Below are positions 1 to 8,911 of a stretch of 64,000 nt of DNA, piece by piece. The position numbers were made by a program, and so were the translations under genes. Source of the DNA: Streptomyces sp. AJS327 (GTDB lineage: Bacteria > Actinomycetota > Actinomycetes > Streptomycetales > Streptomycetaceae); NCBI RefSeq assembly GCF_013450295.1, contig NZ_SKBR01000003.1:992001-1056000 (forward strand). Reading direction: 5' to 3'. Below the pieces are notes generated by a model. It saw only the letters and a list, made by a program, of their open reading frames with translations, did not search any database and was not told the DNA's origin. Each line of letters begins with the position of its first letter. Position 1 is the first letter of the stretch.

Positions 1-810
1 GCGCAGCCGCGCCAGGATCTCCTCCACCGTGTCCGCCGCGTAGCAGTGGTCGATCCACTCGCGGTGCCGGGCCAGCCCGGAGGGCGGAGCGGGCGCCGCG
101 TAGCGCTCGACAGCCTCCTCCACCACGCCGTCGGCCAGCGCCTTCGCGAAGTCCGCCAGCCGTTCGGTGGGTACCAGGTGGTCGGCCAGCCCGCAGTACA
201 GCGCGTCCCCCGCGTCCGCGGTCGACGCCGTCAGCGCCAGGTGGGTGCCGAGTTCGCCGGGGGCCCGGGCGAGGAGGAGGCTGCCGCCCACATCGGGCGC
301 GAAGCCGATACCGGTCTCCGGCATGGCCAGCGTCGACCGTTCGGTCACCACCCGGAAGCGGCCGTGCGCGGACACCCCGATGCCGCCGCCCATCACGATG
401 CCGTCCATCAGCGCCACGTACGGCTTCGGACAGCGCGCGACGCGGGCGTTGAGCCGGTACTCGTCCCGCCAGAACGCGGGCGAGGCGGTTCTGTCACCCC
501 GGGCGTCCTCGTGGATGGCGCGGATGTCGCCGCCCGCGCAGAGCCCCCGCTCGCCCGCGCCGGAGAGCACCACCACCGCCACGTCGGGGTCCCGCTCGAA
601 GGCGTCCAGCGCGGCGTCGATCCGCCGCACCATCGGGTGCGTCAGCGCGTTCAGCGCCCGGGGACGGTTCAGCACGATGTGCCCCGCCCGGCCCTCGCGG
701 TACACGAGCACCGGCTCCGCCCCGTCCGCCGAACTCACCGAACCCGCTGATCCGGCCGAACCCATCGCACCCGCCGTACCCATCGCACCCGCCGTACTCG
801 CCGCGTCCAT
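1..810 (-). CDS. 3-hydroxyisobutyryl-CoA hydrolase (partial, 3' end outside window)
   Basis: The reading frame is open to the window edge: 270 codons are visible of a usual ~350, and the C-terminus is missing. It is a crotonase-fold enoyl-CoA hydratase/isomerase family protein. The oxyanion-hole segment CAGGDIRAIHED and the block PETGIGFAPDVGG, holding the Glu and Asp typical of 3-hydroxyisobutyryl-CoA hydrolases, point to valine degradation (hydrolysis of 3-HIB-CoA to free acid) rather than a plain hydratase. The ATG at 810 shares one base with the meaB stop (TGATG), so it is probably translated by reinitiation as the last gene of the mutA-mutB-meaB operon. The first ~30 residues are Ala/Gly/Ser-rich and contain an 18-bp tandem duplication (761-796), so a start at an internal ATG cannot be excluded. 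A general enoyl-CoA hydratase is the alternative. Confidence 0.82.
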   Translation of the reverse strand, partial: MDAASTAGAMGTAGAMGSAGSAGSVSSADGAEPVLVYREGRAGHIVLNRPRALNALTHPMVRRIDAALDAFERDPDVAVVVLSGAGERGLCAGGDIRAIHEDARGDRTASPAFWRDEYRLNARVARCPKPYVALMDGIVMGGGIGVSAHGRFRVVTERSTLAMPETGIGFAPDVGGSLLLARAPGELGTHLALTASTADAGDALYCGLADHLVPTERLADFAKALADGVVEEAVERYAAPAPPSGLARHREWIDHCYAADTVEEILARLR

Positions 811-1808
811 CAGGCCGGGGCCCCCGGCAGCCCGAACGCTTCGATGATCCGCTCGGCCGCGAGCGTCGCCGTCAGCGAACCGTCCCGCACCCGCTCCTCC
901 AGCACCGGCGCCAGCCGCCGCACCTCCGCGTGGTGCTCCAGACGGCTCAGCAGATGCTCACGCACCATCGACCACGCCCAGTCCACCTGCTGCTCCCGGC
1001 GCTTCGCGAGCAGCCGCCCCCCGGCGTCCAACACGCTCCGGTGCCGCTCCACCCGCTCCCACACCTCGTCCAGCCCGCTGCCCTCGCGCGCGCTGCAACT
1101 CAGCACCGGAGGGGTCCACGCCGCGTCCGCCGGCTGCATCAGCCGCAGCGCGCCCGCGAGTTCCCGCGCCGCCGACCGGGCGTCCCGCTCGTGCGGTCCG
1201 TCCGCCTTGTTGACCGCGAGGACGTCCGCCAGCTCCAGCACACCCTTCTTGATGCCCTGCAACTGGTCACCGGTACGGGCCAGGGTCAGCAGCAGGAAGG
1301 TGTCCACCATCCCCGCCACGGCCGTCTCCGACTGGCCCACCCCGACCGTCTCCACCAGCACCACGTCGTACCCCGCGGCCTCCATGACGATCATGGTCTC
1401 CCGGGTCGCCCGCGCCACCCCGCCCAGCGTCCCCGAGGACGGTGAGGGCCGCACGAACGCCGACGGATCCACCGACAGCCGCTCCATACGCGTCTTGTCA
1501 CCCAGGATCGAACCGCCCGTACGGCTCGACGAGGGATCGACCGCCAGCACCGCGACCCGGTGCCCACGACCCGTCAGCATGGTGCCCAGCGCGTCGATGA
1601 AGGTGGACTTCCCCACCCCCGGAACCCCGCTGATACCCACCCTGCGGGCCCCACCGGCGTACGGCAGCAGCTCCGTCAGCAACCGCTGCGCGCGCTCCCG
1701 GTGATCCGCCCGGCGGGACTCCACCAGGGTGATGGCGCGTGCGACCCCCGCCCGGGAACCGCCCCGCACCGCCTCGACATGGTCCGCGATATCCATCGTC
1801 CGCGACAT
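810..1808 (-). CDS. meaB: MeaB/ArgK-type P-loop GTPase, chaperone of methylmalonyl-CoA mutase
   Basis: This is a 332-residue GTPase of the MeaB (ArgK, G3E/SIMIBI) family, which gates cofactor loading and protects the B12 of methylmalonyl-CoA mutase. The P-loop GVPGVGKST is at residues 61-69, and a base-specificity motif NKAD follows an AVAGMVDTF/TVGVGQSE region typical of the family. The frame stays open further upstream, but that part would lie inside mutB and has unnatural Arg/Ser-rich composition. I therefore take the ATG at 1808, four bases past the mutB stop; a second ATG at 1796 is possible. Position directly after mutB is the classic arrangement and supports the assignment. Confidence 0.93.
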   Translation of the reverse strand: MSRTMDIADHVEAVRGGSRAGVARAITLVESRRADHRERAQRLLTELLPYAGGARRVGISGVPGVGKSTFIDALGTMLTGRGHRVAVLAVDPSSSRTGGSILGDKTRMERLSVDPSAFVRPSPSSGTLGGVARATRETMIVMEAAGYDVVLVETVGVGQSETAVAGMVDTFLLLTLARTGDQLQGIKKGVLELADVLAVNKADGPHERDARSAARELAGALRLMQPADAAWTPPVLSCSAREGSGLDEVWERVERHRSVLDAGGRLLAKRREQQVDWAWSMVREHLLSRLEHHAEVRRLAPVLEERVRDGSLTATLAAERIIEAFGLPGAPA

Positions 1809-1812
1809 GGCC

Positions 1813-4116
1813 TCACACTTCGTGGCCGAGTGCACGCGCCAGCGTGTGCACCAGGTCGTACGCTGCGTCCGGGATGACCGTACCCGGCGGGAACACCGCG
1901 GCGGCACCCGCCTCGTGCAGCGCCTCCACGTCCTGCGGCGGGATGACCCCACCCACCACGACGAGGATGTGCTCACCCCCCGCCTCCGCCAGCTGCTCCC
2001 GCAGCGCGGGCACCAGCGTCAGGTGACCGGCCGCCAGCGAGGAGACGCCCACGATGTGCACGTCCGCCTCCACCGCCTGCCGCGCCACCTCGGCCGGGGT
2101 CTGGAACAGCGGGCCGACGTCCACGTCGAACCCCAGGTCGGCGAAGGCCGTCGCGATCACCTTCTGCCCCCGGTCATGGCCATCCTGGCCCATCTTCGCG
2201 ACCAGCAGCCGCGGACGGCGGCCCTCCGCCTCCTCGAAGGCGTCGACCAGCGCCCGCGTACGGTCCACCTCGGGCGCTCCGCCCGCCTCACTCCGGTACA
2301 CCCCGGAGATCGTACGGATCTGGCCAGCGTGCCGCCCGTACACCCGCTCCAGGGCGTCCGAGATCTCCCCGACCGTCGCCTTCGCCCGCGCCGCGTCCAC
2401 CGCCAGCGCCAGCAGGTTGCCCTCCAGACCCGGACCGGGCTCCGCGCCCGCCGCCCTGGTCAGCGCCGACAGCGCCGCCTGGCACGACTCCTCGTCCCGC
2501 TCCGCGCGCAGCCGCCGCAGCTTCTCCGCCTGCTGCGCCCGCACCGACGAGTTGTCGACCTTCAGCACGTCGATCTGCTCGTCGCTCTCCACCCGGTAGG
2601 TGTTGACCCCGACCACCGGCTGACGGCCCGAGTCGATCCGCGCCTGCGTGCGCGCCGCGGCCTCCTCCACCCGCAGCTTCGGGATACCCGCGTCGATGGC
2701 CTTCGCCATCCCCCCGGCGGCCTCCACCTCCTCGATGTGCTGCCAGGCCCGCCGCGCCAGATCGTGCGTCAGCCGCTCCACGTACGCACTGCCGCCCCAC
2801 GGGTCGATCACCCGGCAGGTGCCCGACTCCTGCTGCAACAGCAACTGCGTGTTCCGCGCGATCCGCGCCGAGAAGTCCGTCGGCAGCGCCAGCGCCTCGT
2901 CCAGCGCGTTGGTGTGCAGCGACTGCGTGTGGCCCTGCGTGGCCGCCATCGCCTCCACACAGGTCCGCGTCACGTTGTTGAACACGTCCTGCGCCGTCAG
3001 CGACCAGCCCGAGGTCTGCGAATGGGTGCGCAGCGACAGCGACTTGGGGTTCTCCGGACCGAAGCGCGACACCAGCTTCGCCCACAGCAGCCGCGCGGCA
3101 CGCAGCTTCGCGACCTCCATGAAGAAGTTCATGCCGATCGCCCAGAAGAACGACAGCCGCGGCGCGAACGCGTCCACGTCCATCCCCGCCGCCTGCCCGG
3201 CACGCAGGTACTCCACCCCGTCCGCCAGGGTGTACGCCAGCTCCAGGTCTGCCGTGGCCCCGGCCTCCTGGATGTGGTACCCGGAGATCGAGATGGAGTT
3301 GTACCGCGGCATCCGCTGCGAGGTGAACGCGAAGATGTCGGAGATGATCCGCATCGACGGCTGCGGCGGATAGATGTAGGTGTTGCGGACCATGAACTCC
3401 TTGAGGATGTCGTTCTGGATGGTCCCCGCCAGCTTCTCCGGCGGTACTCCCTGCTCCTCCGCCGCCACGATGTACAGCGCCAGCACCGGAAGCACCGCGC
3501 CGTTCATCGTCATCGACACCGTCATCCGGTCCAGCGGGATGCCGTCGAACAGCTGCCGCATGTCGTAGATCGAGTCGATCGCGACCCCGGCCATTCCCAC
3601 GTCGCCCGTGACCCGCGGGTGGTCACTGTCGTACCCGCGGTGCGTCGGCAGGTCGAACGCGACCGACAGGCCCTTCTGACCCGCCGCCAGGTTCCGCCGG
3701 TAGAAGGCGTTCGACTCCTCCGCCGTCGAGAACCCCGCGTACTGCCGGATCGTCCACGGCTGGTTGACGTACATCGTCGGATACGGCCCCCGCAGGTACG
3801 GCGCCACCCCCGGGTACGTCGACAGGAAGTCCAGCCCCGCCACGTCGTCCGCCGTGTACAGCGGCTTCACCCGGATCCCCTCCGGGGTGTCCCAGGACAG
3901 GTCCTCCGCGCTCTTCCCGACGCGCTCCTTCACCGCCCCGCGCCACTGGTCGTCCCGCGCGGCCCCCGCCGCGTCACCCCCGGACCCCGCGTCCTCGACG
4001 GCGCCCCCGGCACCCGCCGTGTCCGCCGCGTCTGAGGTCTCCGGGGTGTCCGGCTCCAGCGGCACCTCGGAGAAGTCCGGCACACGCCCCGGCTGCCCAG
4101 CTGTGGTCTGCGTCAT
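1813..4116 (-). CDS. mutB: methylmalonyl-CoA mutase large (catalytic) subunit
   Basis: A 767-residue large subunit of the adenosylcobalamin-dependent heterodimer that interconverts succinyl-CoA and (R)-methylmalonyl-CoA, the link between odd-chain/valine breakdown, the TCA cycle and polyketide extender units. The N-terminal TIM barrel carries the conserved substrate-channel block YPTMYVNQPWTIRQYAGF. The C-terminal B12-binding domain has the base-off motif DGHDRG (D645, H647, G650), with the axial-ligand His intact. Residues ~20-55 are an Ala/Gly/Asp-rich linker. A GTG at 4119 is in frame, but the ATG at 4116 overlaps the mutA stop as TGATG, which indicates coupled translation at stoichiometric level and decides the start. 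Confidence 0.97.
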   Translation of the reverse strand: MTQTTAGQPGRVPDFSEVPLEPDTPETSDAADTAGAGGAVEDAGSGGDAAGAARDDQWRGAVKERVGKSAEDLSWDTPEGIRVKPLYTADDVAGLDFLSTYPGVAPYLRGPYPTMYVNQPWTIRQYAGFSTAEESNAFYRRNLAAGQKGLSVAFDLPTHRGYDSDHPRVTGDVGMAGVAIDSIYDMRQLFDGIPLDRMTVSMTMNGAVLPVLALYIVAAEEQGVPPEKLAGTIQNDILKEFMVRNTYIYPPQPSMRIISDIFAFTSQRMPRYNSISISGYHIQEAGATADLELAYTLADGVEYLRAGQAAGMDVDAFAPRLSFFWAIGMNFFMEVAKLRAARLLWAKLVSRFGPENPKSLSLRTHSQTSGWSLTAQDVFNNVTRTCVEAMAATQGHTQSLHTNALDEALALPTDFSARIARNTQLLLQQESGTCRVIDPWGGSAYVERLTHDLARRAWQHIEEVEAAGGMAKAIDAGIPKLRVEEAAARTQARIDSGRQPVVGVNTYRVESDEQIDVLKVDNSSVRAQQAEKLRRLRAERDEESCQAALSALTRAAGAEPGPGLEGNLLALAVDAARAKATVGEISDALERVYGRHAGQIRTISGVYRSEAGGAPEVDRTRALVDAFEEAEGRRPRLLVAKMGQDGHDRGQKVIATAFADLGFDVDVGPLFQTPAEVARQAVEADVHIVGVSSLAAGHLTLVPALREQLAEAGGEHILVVVGGVIPPQDVEALHEAGAAAVFPPGTVIPDAAYDLVHTLARALGHEV

Positions 4117-6011
4117 CACAACCCCATGCGGTCAAGAAGAGAAGAGAGAACGGCGACCGCGTCACCGCCCGCGAACACGAACTCGTCCACCCCGGCGGCT
4201 AGCAGCGCGTCCCGCCGCTCCCCGGGGCGCCCGGCCAGCAGCACCTGCTCGGCACCCGCCGACCGCAGCGCCGCCGCCACCTCCGCCGCCTCCCGCTCGT
4301 ACCACTCGTCGCTGGCGCACAGACAGGCCACCGACGCGCCACTCGCCGCGAACGCCGCCGCCACCGACGCCGGATCCACCGACTCCGGCTCCCGCACCGG
4401 CTCGATCCCGCCCGCCTGGAACAGGTTCACCGCGAACGACACCCGAGCCGAGTTCGCAGCCGCCGGACCCAGCGCCGCCAGGAACACCCGCGGCCGGGCC
4501 CCGCCCGCCGCCAGCCCCGCGTCCGACCGCGCCCGCAGCGCCTCGAACGCCGCGTCCCGCCGTACCCGCGGCAGACCGCCACCCGGCGGCTCCGGCGCCG
4601 CCTCCCGCTCCAGGTCCGGCTCGCCCAGGTTCGGGAACTCGCTGACCCCGGTGATCGGCTCCCGCCGGTGCGCCAGCGCCTCCTCGCGCCGCGCCCAGCC
4701 CTCGGCCAGCCGCTCACCCACCAGGCCGGACGCCAGCGCCTCCGCCAGCCCCCCGGCCCGCTCGATCTCCTGGAACCACGCCCACGCCGCGTGGGCCAGC
4801 TCGTCCGTCAGCCGCTCCACGTACCAGGAGCCACCCGCCGGGTCGATGACCCCCGCCAGATGCGACTCCTGCACCAGGACCGTCGACGTGTTCCGCGCGA
4901 TCCGCCGCGCGAACGCGTCCGGCAGCCCCGCCGCGTGGTCGAACGGCAGCACCGTCACCGAGTCGGCCCCACCGACCCCGGCGCCCACACAGGCCACCGT
5001 GGTCCGCAGCATGTTCACCCACGGATCGCGCCGCGTCATCATCACCGGCGAGGTCACCGCGTGCTGCCGCTGCCCCGTACCGCGCTGGCCCGCGCCGGAA
5101 ACCTGCGCCACCCGCGCCCACAGCCGCCGCGCCGCCCGGAGCGTCGCGATCGTCAGGAACTGGTCCGCGGTCGCCGCGTACCGGAACTCCAGCCGCGCGC
5201 ACGCCGTCTCGACGTCCAGTCCGGCCGCCGTGAGGTCCCGCAGGTACGCCACCCCCGCCGCCAGCGAACAGCCCAGCTCCTGCGCGGCCGAGGCGCCCGC
5301 CTCGTGGTAGGGCAGCGCGTCCACCGTGTACGTCCGCAGCTGCGGCCAGCGGGCCGCGCCGTCCACCGCCAGCCCGGCCGCCGCCGCGCGCAGCGCCGCC
5401 AGCGGTCCGTGCTCACCCGTGCGCGCGACCAGCCCCAGCGGGTCGGCGCCCAGCGAGCCACCCGGCGCGGGCGGCCCCTCCAGCTCGCCGTACAGCCGCA
5501 GCAACTGGCCCGCGGCCGCCTCGAACTCGGCACCGGCGTCCAGCGCGACCGGCGCGAGGTCCAGATAGACCCCGCGCAGCGCGGCCGGCAGCTCCGCCAC
5601 GGGCAGGCCGTTCCCGCCGAGGGTCAGCCACACCGAGGAGACGCCGTTCTCCAGGTCGGCCAGCACCTCCCGGTTGGTGCCCTCGGCGTCCGGACGGGTG
5701 TGGCGCTGGCGCACGTCCCAACCGCCGTCGACGTTCCCCTCCGGGCGGCCGGCCCGGGTGTACGGCGCGAACCCCGGCCGTTCGGCCGCCCGTCGGCGGG
5801 CGGACGGACTCAGATCGTCCGCGGTGTACAGCGGACGCACCTCGATGCCGTCCGGGAGCTGGGTCAGAAGAGCGGATTCGGGCGCCGATGCGTCCCTGGG
5901 CGTGATCCCCGACTTGTGCAGTACGCCCGCGACGAGCTGCCGCCACTGCTCATGCGTAGCGTCCGGGAAGTCAGCGGCCAGGGAGAGCCCGTCGTCAGGC
6001 AGGACCGTCAT
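4116..6011 (-). CDS. mutA: methylmalonyl-CoA mutase small subunit
   Basis: A 631-residue structural (non-catalytic) subunit of methylmalonyl-CoA mutase. It keeps the mutase barrel fold (for example VIDPAGGSWYVERLTDEL). Where the catalytic subunit has the B12 DxHxxG motif, it has a sequence like LGPAAANSARVSF without the ligand His, so it does not bind cobalamin. That degenerate C-terminal domain identifies it as MutA rather than a second MutB. The ATG at 6011 is preferred over an in-frame GTG at 6020. It is the first gene of the operon, and no B12-riboswitch-like structure is evident upstream. Confidence 0.95.
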   Translation of the reverse strand: MTVLPDDGLSLAADFPDATHEQWRQLVAGVLHKSGITPRDASAPESALLTQLPDGIEVRPLYTADDLSPSARRRAAERPGFAPYTRAGRPEGNVDGGWDVRQRHTRPDAEGTNREVLADLENGVSSVWLTLGGNGLPVAELPAALRGVYLDLAPVALDAGAEFEAAAGQLLRLYGELEGPPAPGGSLGADPLGLVARTGEHGPLAALRAAAAGLAVDGAARWPQLRTYTVDALPYHEAGASAAQELGCSLAAGVAYLRDLTAAGLDVETACARLEFRYAATADQFLTIATLRAARRLWARVAQVSGAGQRGTGQRQHAVTSPVMMTRRDPWVNMLRTTVACVGAGVGGADSVTVLPFDHAAGLPDAFARRIARNTSTVLVQESHLAGVIDPAGGSWYVERLTDELAHAAWAWFQEIERAGGLAEALASGLVGERLAEGWARREEALAHRREPITGVSEFPNLGEPDLEREAAPEPPGGGLPRVRRDAAFEALRARSDAGLAAGGARPRVFLAALGPAAANSARVSFAVNLFQAGGIEPVREPESVDPASVAAAFAASGASVACLCASDEWYEREAAEVAAALRSAGAEQVLLAGRPGERRDALLAAGVDEFVFAGGDAVAVLSSLLDRMGL

Positions 6012-6818
6012 GCACGGCACCCTAGGGCACCCGCTTCAGGCCGCTGGAGTTTCCCGGGATGTGACCTTGGACTCTTCCCCGGTCCACCCACCCGGACCCG
6101 GGGGCGGCCCCCAGCCCCAATCCCGGTCCTCACCCCGGCCCGCTCCCGATACCCCGAACACCCCATCCCGCCCATACACCCCTCATCCCCGCGAGATCCT
6201 CCCCGCCACCCCCGGCTCCCACCCCGGCCATCCGCCACCCCGTCCCGCTCCTCCTCGCGGGACCCTCATCCCCCTCTCCCGCCCCCGTTCCCCGGAGCCC
6301 TCCGCACCCCCCTTCGGGGCTCGCCCACCGTCCCCTCCCCGCGCTCCCTCCGCCCCGTACGTACCGCCGTACGCACCCCCGGGCCGCCGCCTCCTCGGGC
6401 GACCAGCCATGATCGACCTCGACCGCCCGCGACCGGCGGGCCTCGCACCGCGACCGCGCCCCCGCCCACGCTCACCACGAGGCGGCGGCCACCGCGCCGC
6501 GACGGCCGACCACGACGGCGGGGACACGACGGTCGCGGCGGGCCGGAGGGGCACGGCGACCGGGGCGGCGAACGGGAGCGGCGGGAACAGGAGCGCGGGG
6601 GACGAGCGAGGCGGACGAAACCCGAGGCCCACGGGGCGAACGGTCCGCACGGCACGCCACGGCGCGGCGGGTCGGCGCGGCAGGGGCACGGCGTCACGGC
6701 ACGGCAGGCACGCACGGGACGGCAACAGGACCGGTCCAACAGGACGGCACGGCGACACGACGGCACGGCAACAGGACGGCACGGGACGGGGACACACCAT
6801 GACGAGAGAGGTCACAGC
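6012..6818. other. intergenic, very GC-rich, no supported gene
   Basis: About 0.8 kb between divergent mutA and rbsD. Long frames cross it on both strands, but their products are Arg/Pro/Ser-rich and resemble no protein family. The right half (about 6650-6800) is low-complexity, with short direct repeats built on GGACGGCACGG and GGCAACAGGAC. The mutA promoter and the rbsD promoter must both lie here, but I could not pick out convincing -10/-35 elements. Confidence 0.6.
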
Positions 6819-7217
6819 ATGAAGCGAACCGGCATCCTCAACCCGCACCTGCTCAGCGGTATGGCGCGGCTGGGGCACACCGACGAACTCGTCGTCTGCG
6901 ACGCCGGGTTGCCCATACCCACCGGCCCGACGGCGCCCATCGTCGTCGACCTCTCGCTGGTCGCCGGGACGCCCACCTTCGCCGAGGTGCTCGACGCCCT
7001 GCTCGGCGAACTCGTCGTGGAGGGGGCGACGGCCGCCGCCGAGATCCGCGAGCACAACCCCCGCACCGCCGACCTCCTGACCCGCCACTTCCCCGAACTC
7101 GCCCTGATCCCGCACGAGGAGCTGAAGCTCCGGGCCGCCCGGGCCAAGTGCGTGGTGCGCACCGGGGAGGCCACCCCGTACGCCAACGTCGTCCTCCGCA
7201 GCGGCGTCCCGTTCTGA
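6819..7217 (+). CDS. rbsD: RbsD/FucU-family D-ribose pyranase
   Basis: A 132-residue sugar mutarotase of the RbsD/FucU family, which interconverts beta-pyran and beta-furan forms of ribose or fucose. It begins MKRTGILNPHLLSGMARLGH, containing the conserved catalytic His, and ends with the family signature around RTGEATPYANVVLRSG. The ATG at 6819 follows a purine-rich GAGAGAGG. No ribose transporter or kinase is adjacent, so it is an orphan copy. Assignment to ribose rather than fucose is by resemblance only. Confidence 0.93.
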   Translation: MKRTGILNPHLLSGMARLGHTDELVVCDAGLPIPTGPTAPIVVDLSLVAGTPTFAEVLDALLGELVVEGATAAAEIREHNPRTADLLTRHFPELALIPHEELKLRAARAKCVVRTGEATPYANVVLRSGVPF

Positions 7218-7951
7218 CCGACGACGCGGCCACCAACCCCCGTAGACACACCCCAATCCGCCCCGCAGACCCACCCGTTCCCGCGTACCCCACCCGCTTC
7301 CGCCCCCGGTGTTCTCCGTCCGCCCGGCGGAGTGGGTTCGCCGGGCGGAGTGCGTCAGTCCGGCGGGGTGCGTCCGCCGCGCGAGGAGAGTCGTCCGTGC
7401 GGGGTGAGCCCCCCGAGGGGGTGGTAGTTGGGGCGGGCGAGTTGTCCGGTTCTGAACGGTGGTTCTGACGGCGACCCGGGGGCCCCAGCACCACACCCGG
7501 CCCTTCCTGGCAAACCGACCTGGGGCCCCAGTTCTGCGGTCCGGAGGGCGCGTCGGCCGCGTCGCCCGCGCAAACCGGTGCGATCGGGGCGCCGGTTCGC
7601 CGCTTCGGTGTCACGCCCGGCCCGTTCCGGTGGTCCCCGTTCCGGTAGCGGCTGCGAATCCGGCCGCCCCTCCGCCGGGGGCCCGCCACGCCGCGACGCC
7701 CCACGTCGCCCACCGCTCCTACGGAGCGCGACCCGGCGGAGAACCCGGGAGAGAACCCGGGAGAGAACCCGGGAGAGGAACCGGAAAGGAGGGGGATGGA
7801 ACCGGAAAGGAGAAGGCGGGAGTGGAAGGAGAGGGGGAGCCACCGCCAACTCCCCCTCGGAAACCGACGGTTACGCCCGACGGTCATGTCTGTCAGCCAC
7901 GCCGGCAGTCACGGTCACGCCCGACGTCCGGCTGTCAGTTACCTCGGACGG
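7218..7951. other. intergenic, no supported gene
   Basis: About 0.73 kb between convergent rbsD and a TerD gene. It contains three perfect tandem copies of a 12-mer (7741-7776), followed by a twice-repeated GGAACCGGAAAGGAG. Frames crossing it code for Arg/Pro-rich strings without family resemblance. Confidence 0.55.
7741..7776. repeat. 12-bp tandem repeat x3
   Basis: Three perfect tandem copies of GAACCCGGGAGA. Each unit contains the palindrome CCCGGG. It lies in noncoding sequence; no function is evident. Confidence 0.9.
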
Positions 7952-8533
7952 TCACAGGTGTTCGGCGATGGCGGGCATGAGGTCCTGGAACGTGCGGCCC
8001 GCGGCGGGGCTGCCGAGCGCGGCCATCTCCCAGCCGTTGCCGTTCCGCCGCACCTTGGCCATGATCTGCGCGGTGTGCTGGCCGCCGCCGGTGAGGGTGT
8101 AGCGGGCGAGTTCCTGGCCGTTGGTCTCGTCGACGAGTCGGCAGAAGGCGTTCTGTACCTGCTCGAAGGTCTGCCCGGTGAAGCTGTTGACGGTGAAGAC
8201 GATCTGGTCGACGTGGGTCGGGACCCGGAGCAGGTCCACCAGGATCGACTCGTCGTCCCCGCCCTGCCCGGCGCCGCCGGTGAGGTTGTCGCCGGTGTGC
8301 CGCACCGAGCCGTCGTCGCTGACCAGGTGCTGGAAGAAGACCACGTCCACCGGCTCGCGTTCGGCGAACAGCACGGCGGAGGCGTCCAGGTCGATCTCCT
8401 TGGCCGTCAGCCGGGACAGCAGCCCCTTGCGCGGGGCGGCCTGCCAGCCGAGCCCCATCCGGACGACGGTGAGGGTGCCTCCGTCGTTCTTGGTCAGGCT
8501 GATCTGCTGTCCCTTGGACAGGTTCACGCTCAT
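7952..8533 (-). CDS. TerD-family stress protein
   Basis: A 193-residue TerD-domain protein (tellurium resistance/stress response family, Ca2+-binding beta-sandwich, cytoplasmic). It starts MSVNLSKGQQISL and carries the family blocks IDLDASAVLF, DGSVRHTGDNLTG, HVDQIVFTVNSF and VQNAFCRLVDE. Acidic clusters of this kind bind calcium in characterised members. An ATG start at 8533 sits downstream of a dyad operator (8616-8629) that is repeated in front of the divergent TerD gene, so the two are probably co-regulated. It has a Lys/Arg-containing insertion around residues 33-42 (PRKGLLSRL) not present in the second copy. Confidence 0.95.
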   Translation of the reverse strand: MSVNLSKGQQISLTKNDGGTLTVVRMGLGWQAAPRKGLLSRLTAKEIDLDASAVLFAEREPVDVVFFQHLVSDDGSVRHTGDNLTGGAGQGGDDESILVDLLRVPTHVDQIVFTVNSFTGQTFEQVQNAFCRLVDETNGQELARYTLTGGGQHTAQIMAKVRRNGNGWEMAALGSPAAGRTFQDLMPAIAEHL

Positions 8534-8615
8534 GTATGCGTCACTCCGGAAAGCTGAGGGGGCCCGGCGGGCGCGGGGCGGGAGCGGGCTCCGGACCCCG
8601 GCCCGTCAGATGGAA

Positions 8616-8629
8616 CTACAGCAGTGTAG
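8616..8629. promoter_or_regulatory. putative operator CTACA-N4-TGTAG (left copy)
   Basis: Perfect 5-bp inverted repeat with spacer GCAG, about 83 bp upstream of the leftward TerD gene. The same half-sites and spacing recur at 8858-8871. The regulator is unknown; no repressor gene is adjacent. Confidence 0.6.
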
Positions 8630-8857
8630 AAGAAGAAGCCCCGCCCGGTCCCGCTGTCCGGGCGCCGGGCCAGCGGAACGCCCGCCGAACGGCGAGATCA
8701 GGACATCCCCGTCCCGGGCCGGAAGGTCAAACTCGATGGCCCGTACGGGTGTTGGCGCCGCTCGGACGGCCGTGGTGCGGGGCTCCGGCCTGACCCGGAT
8801 CGGAAAGGGGGCGGCGCGTCCCGGGTCACCCCCGGGTCCGTGCCCACACCACGTTTT

Positions 8858-8871
8858 CTACAGTGTTGTAG
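8858..8871. promoter_or_regulatory. putative operator CTACA-N4-TGTAG (right copy)
   Basis: Same dyad as the left copy, here extended to 6-bp arms (TCTACA-GTGT-TGTAGA) and set in a local AT-rich patch about 40 bp upstream of the rightward TerD GTG start, so it probably overlaps the promoter. Confidence 0.62.
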
Positions 8872-8911
8872 ATTTTTCGTTATCCCAACTACCGCACCCC
8901 GGGAGGGAATC

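Larger units (their letters stand above)
8534..8911. promoter_or_regulatory. shared control region of divergent terD genes
   Basis: 378 bp between the two divergent TerD genes with no gene of its own. Each flank holds one copy of a CTACA-N4-TGTAG dyad (8616-8629 and 8858-8871). Each copy is tens of bases upstream of its start codon (54 bp from the right-hand start, 83 bp from the left-hand start), where promoters would be expected. Confidence 0.6.

Noticed and set aside
1729..4035. 768-codon plus-strand frame opposite mutB
   Set aside because: Arg/His-rich antisense shadow of a clearly identified gene.
6012..6120. Cobalamin riboswitch before mutA
   Set aside because: No B12-box-like sequence or conserved stem pattern could be seen.
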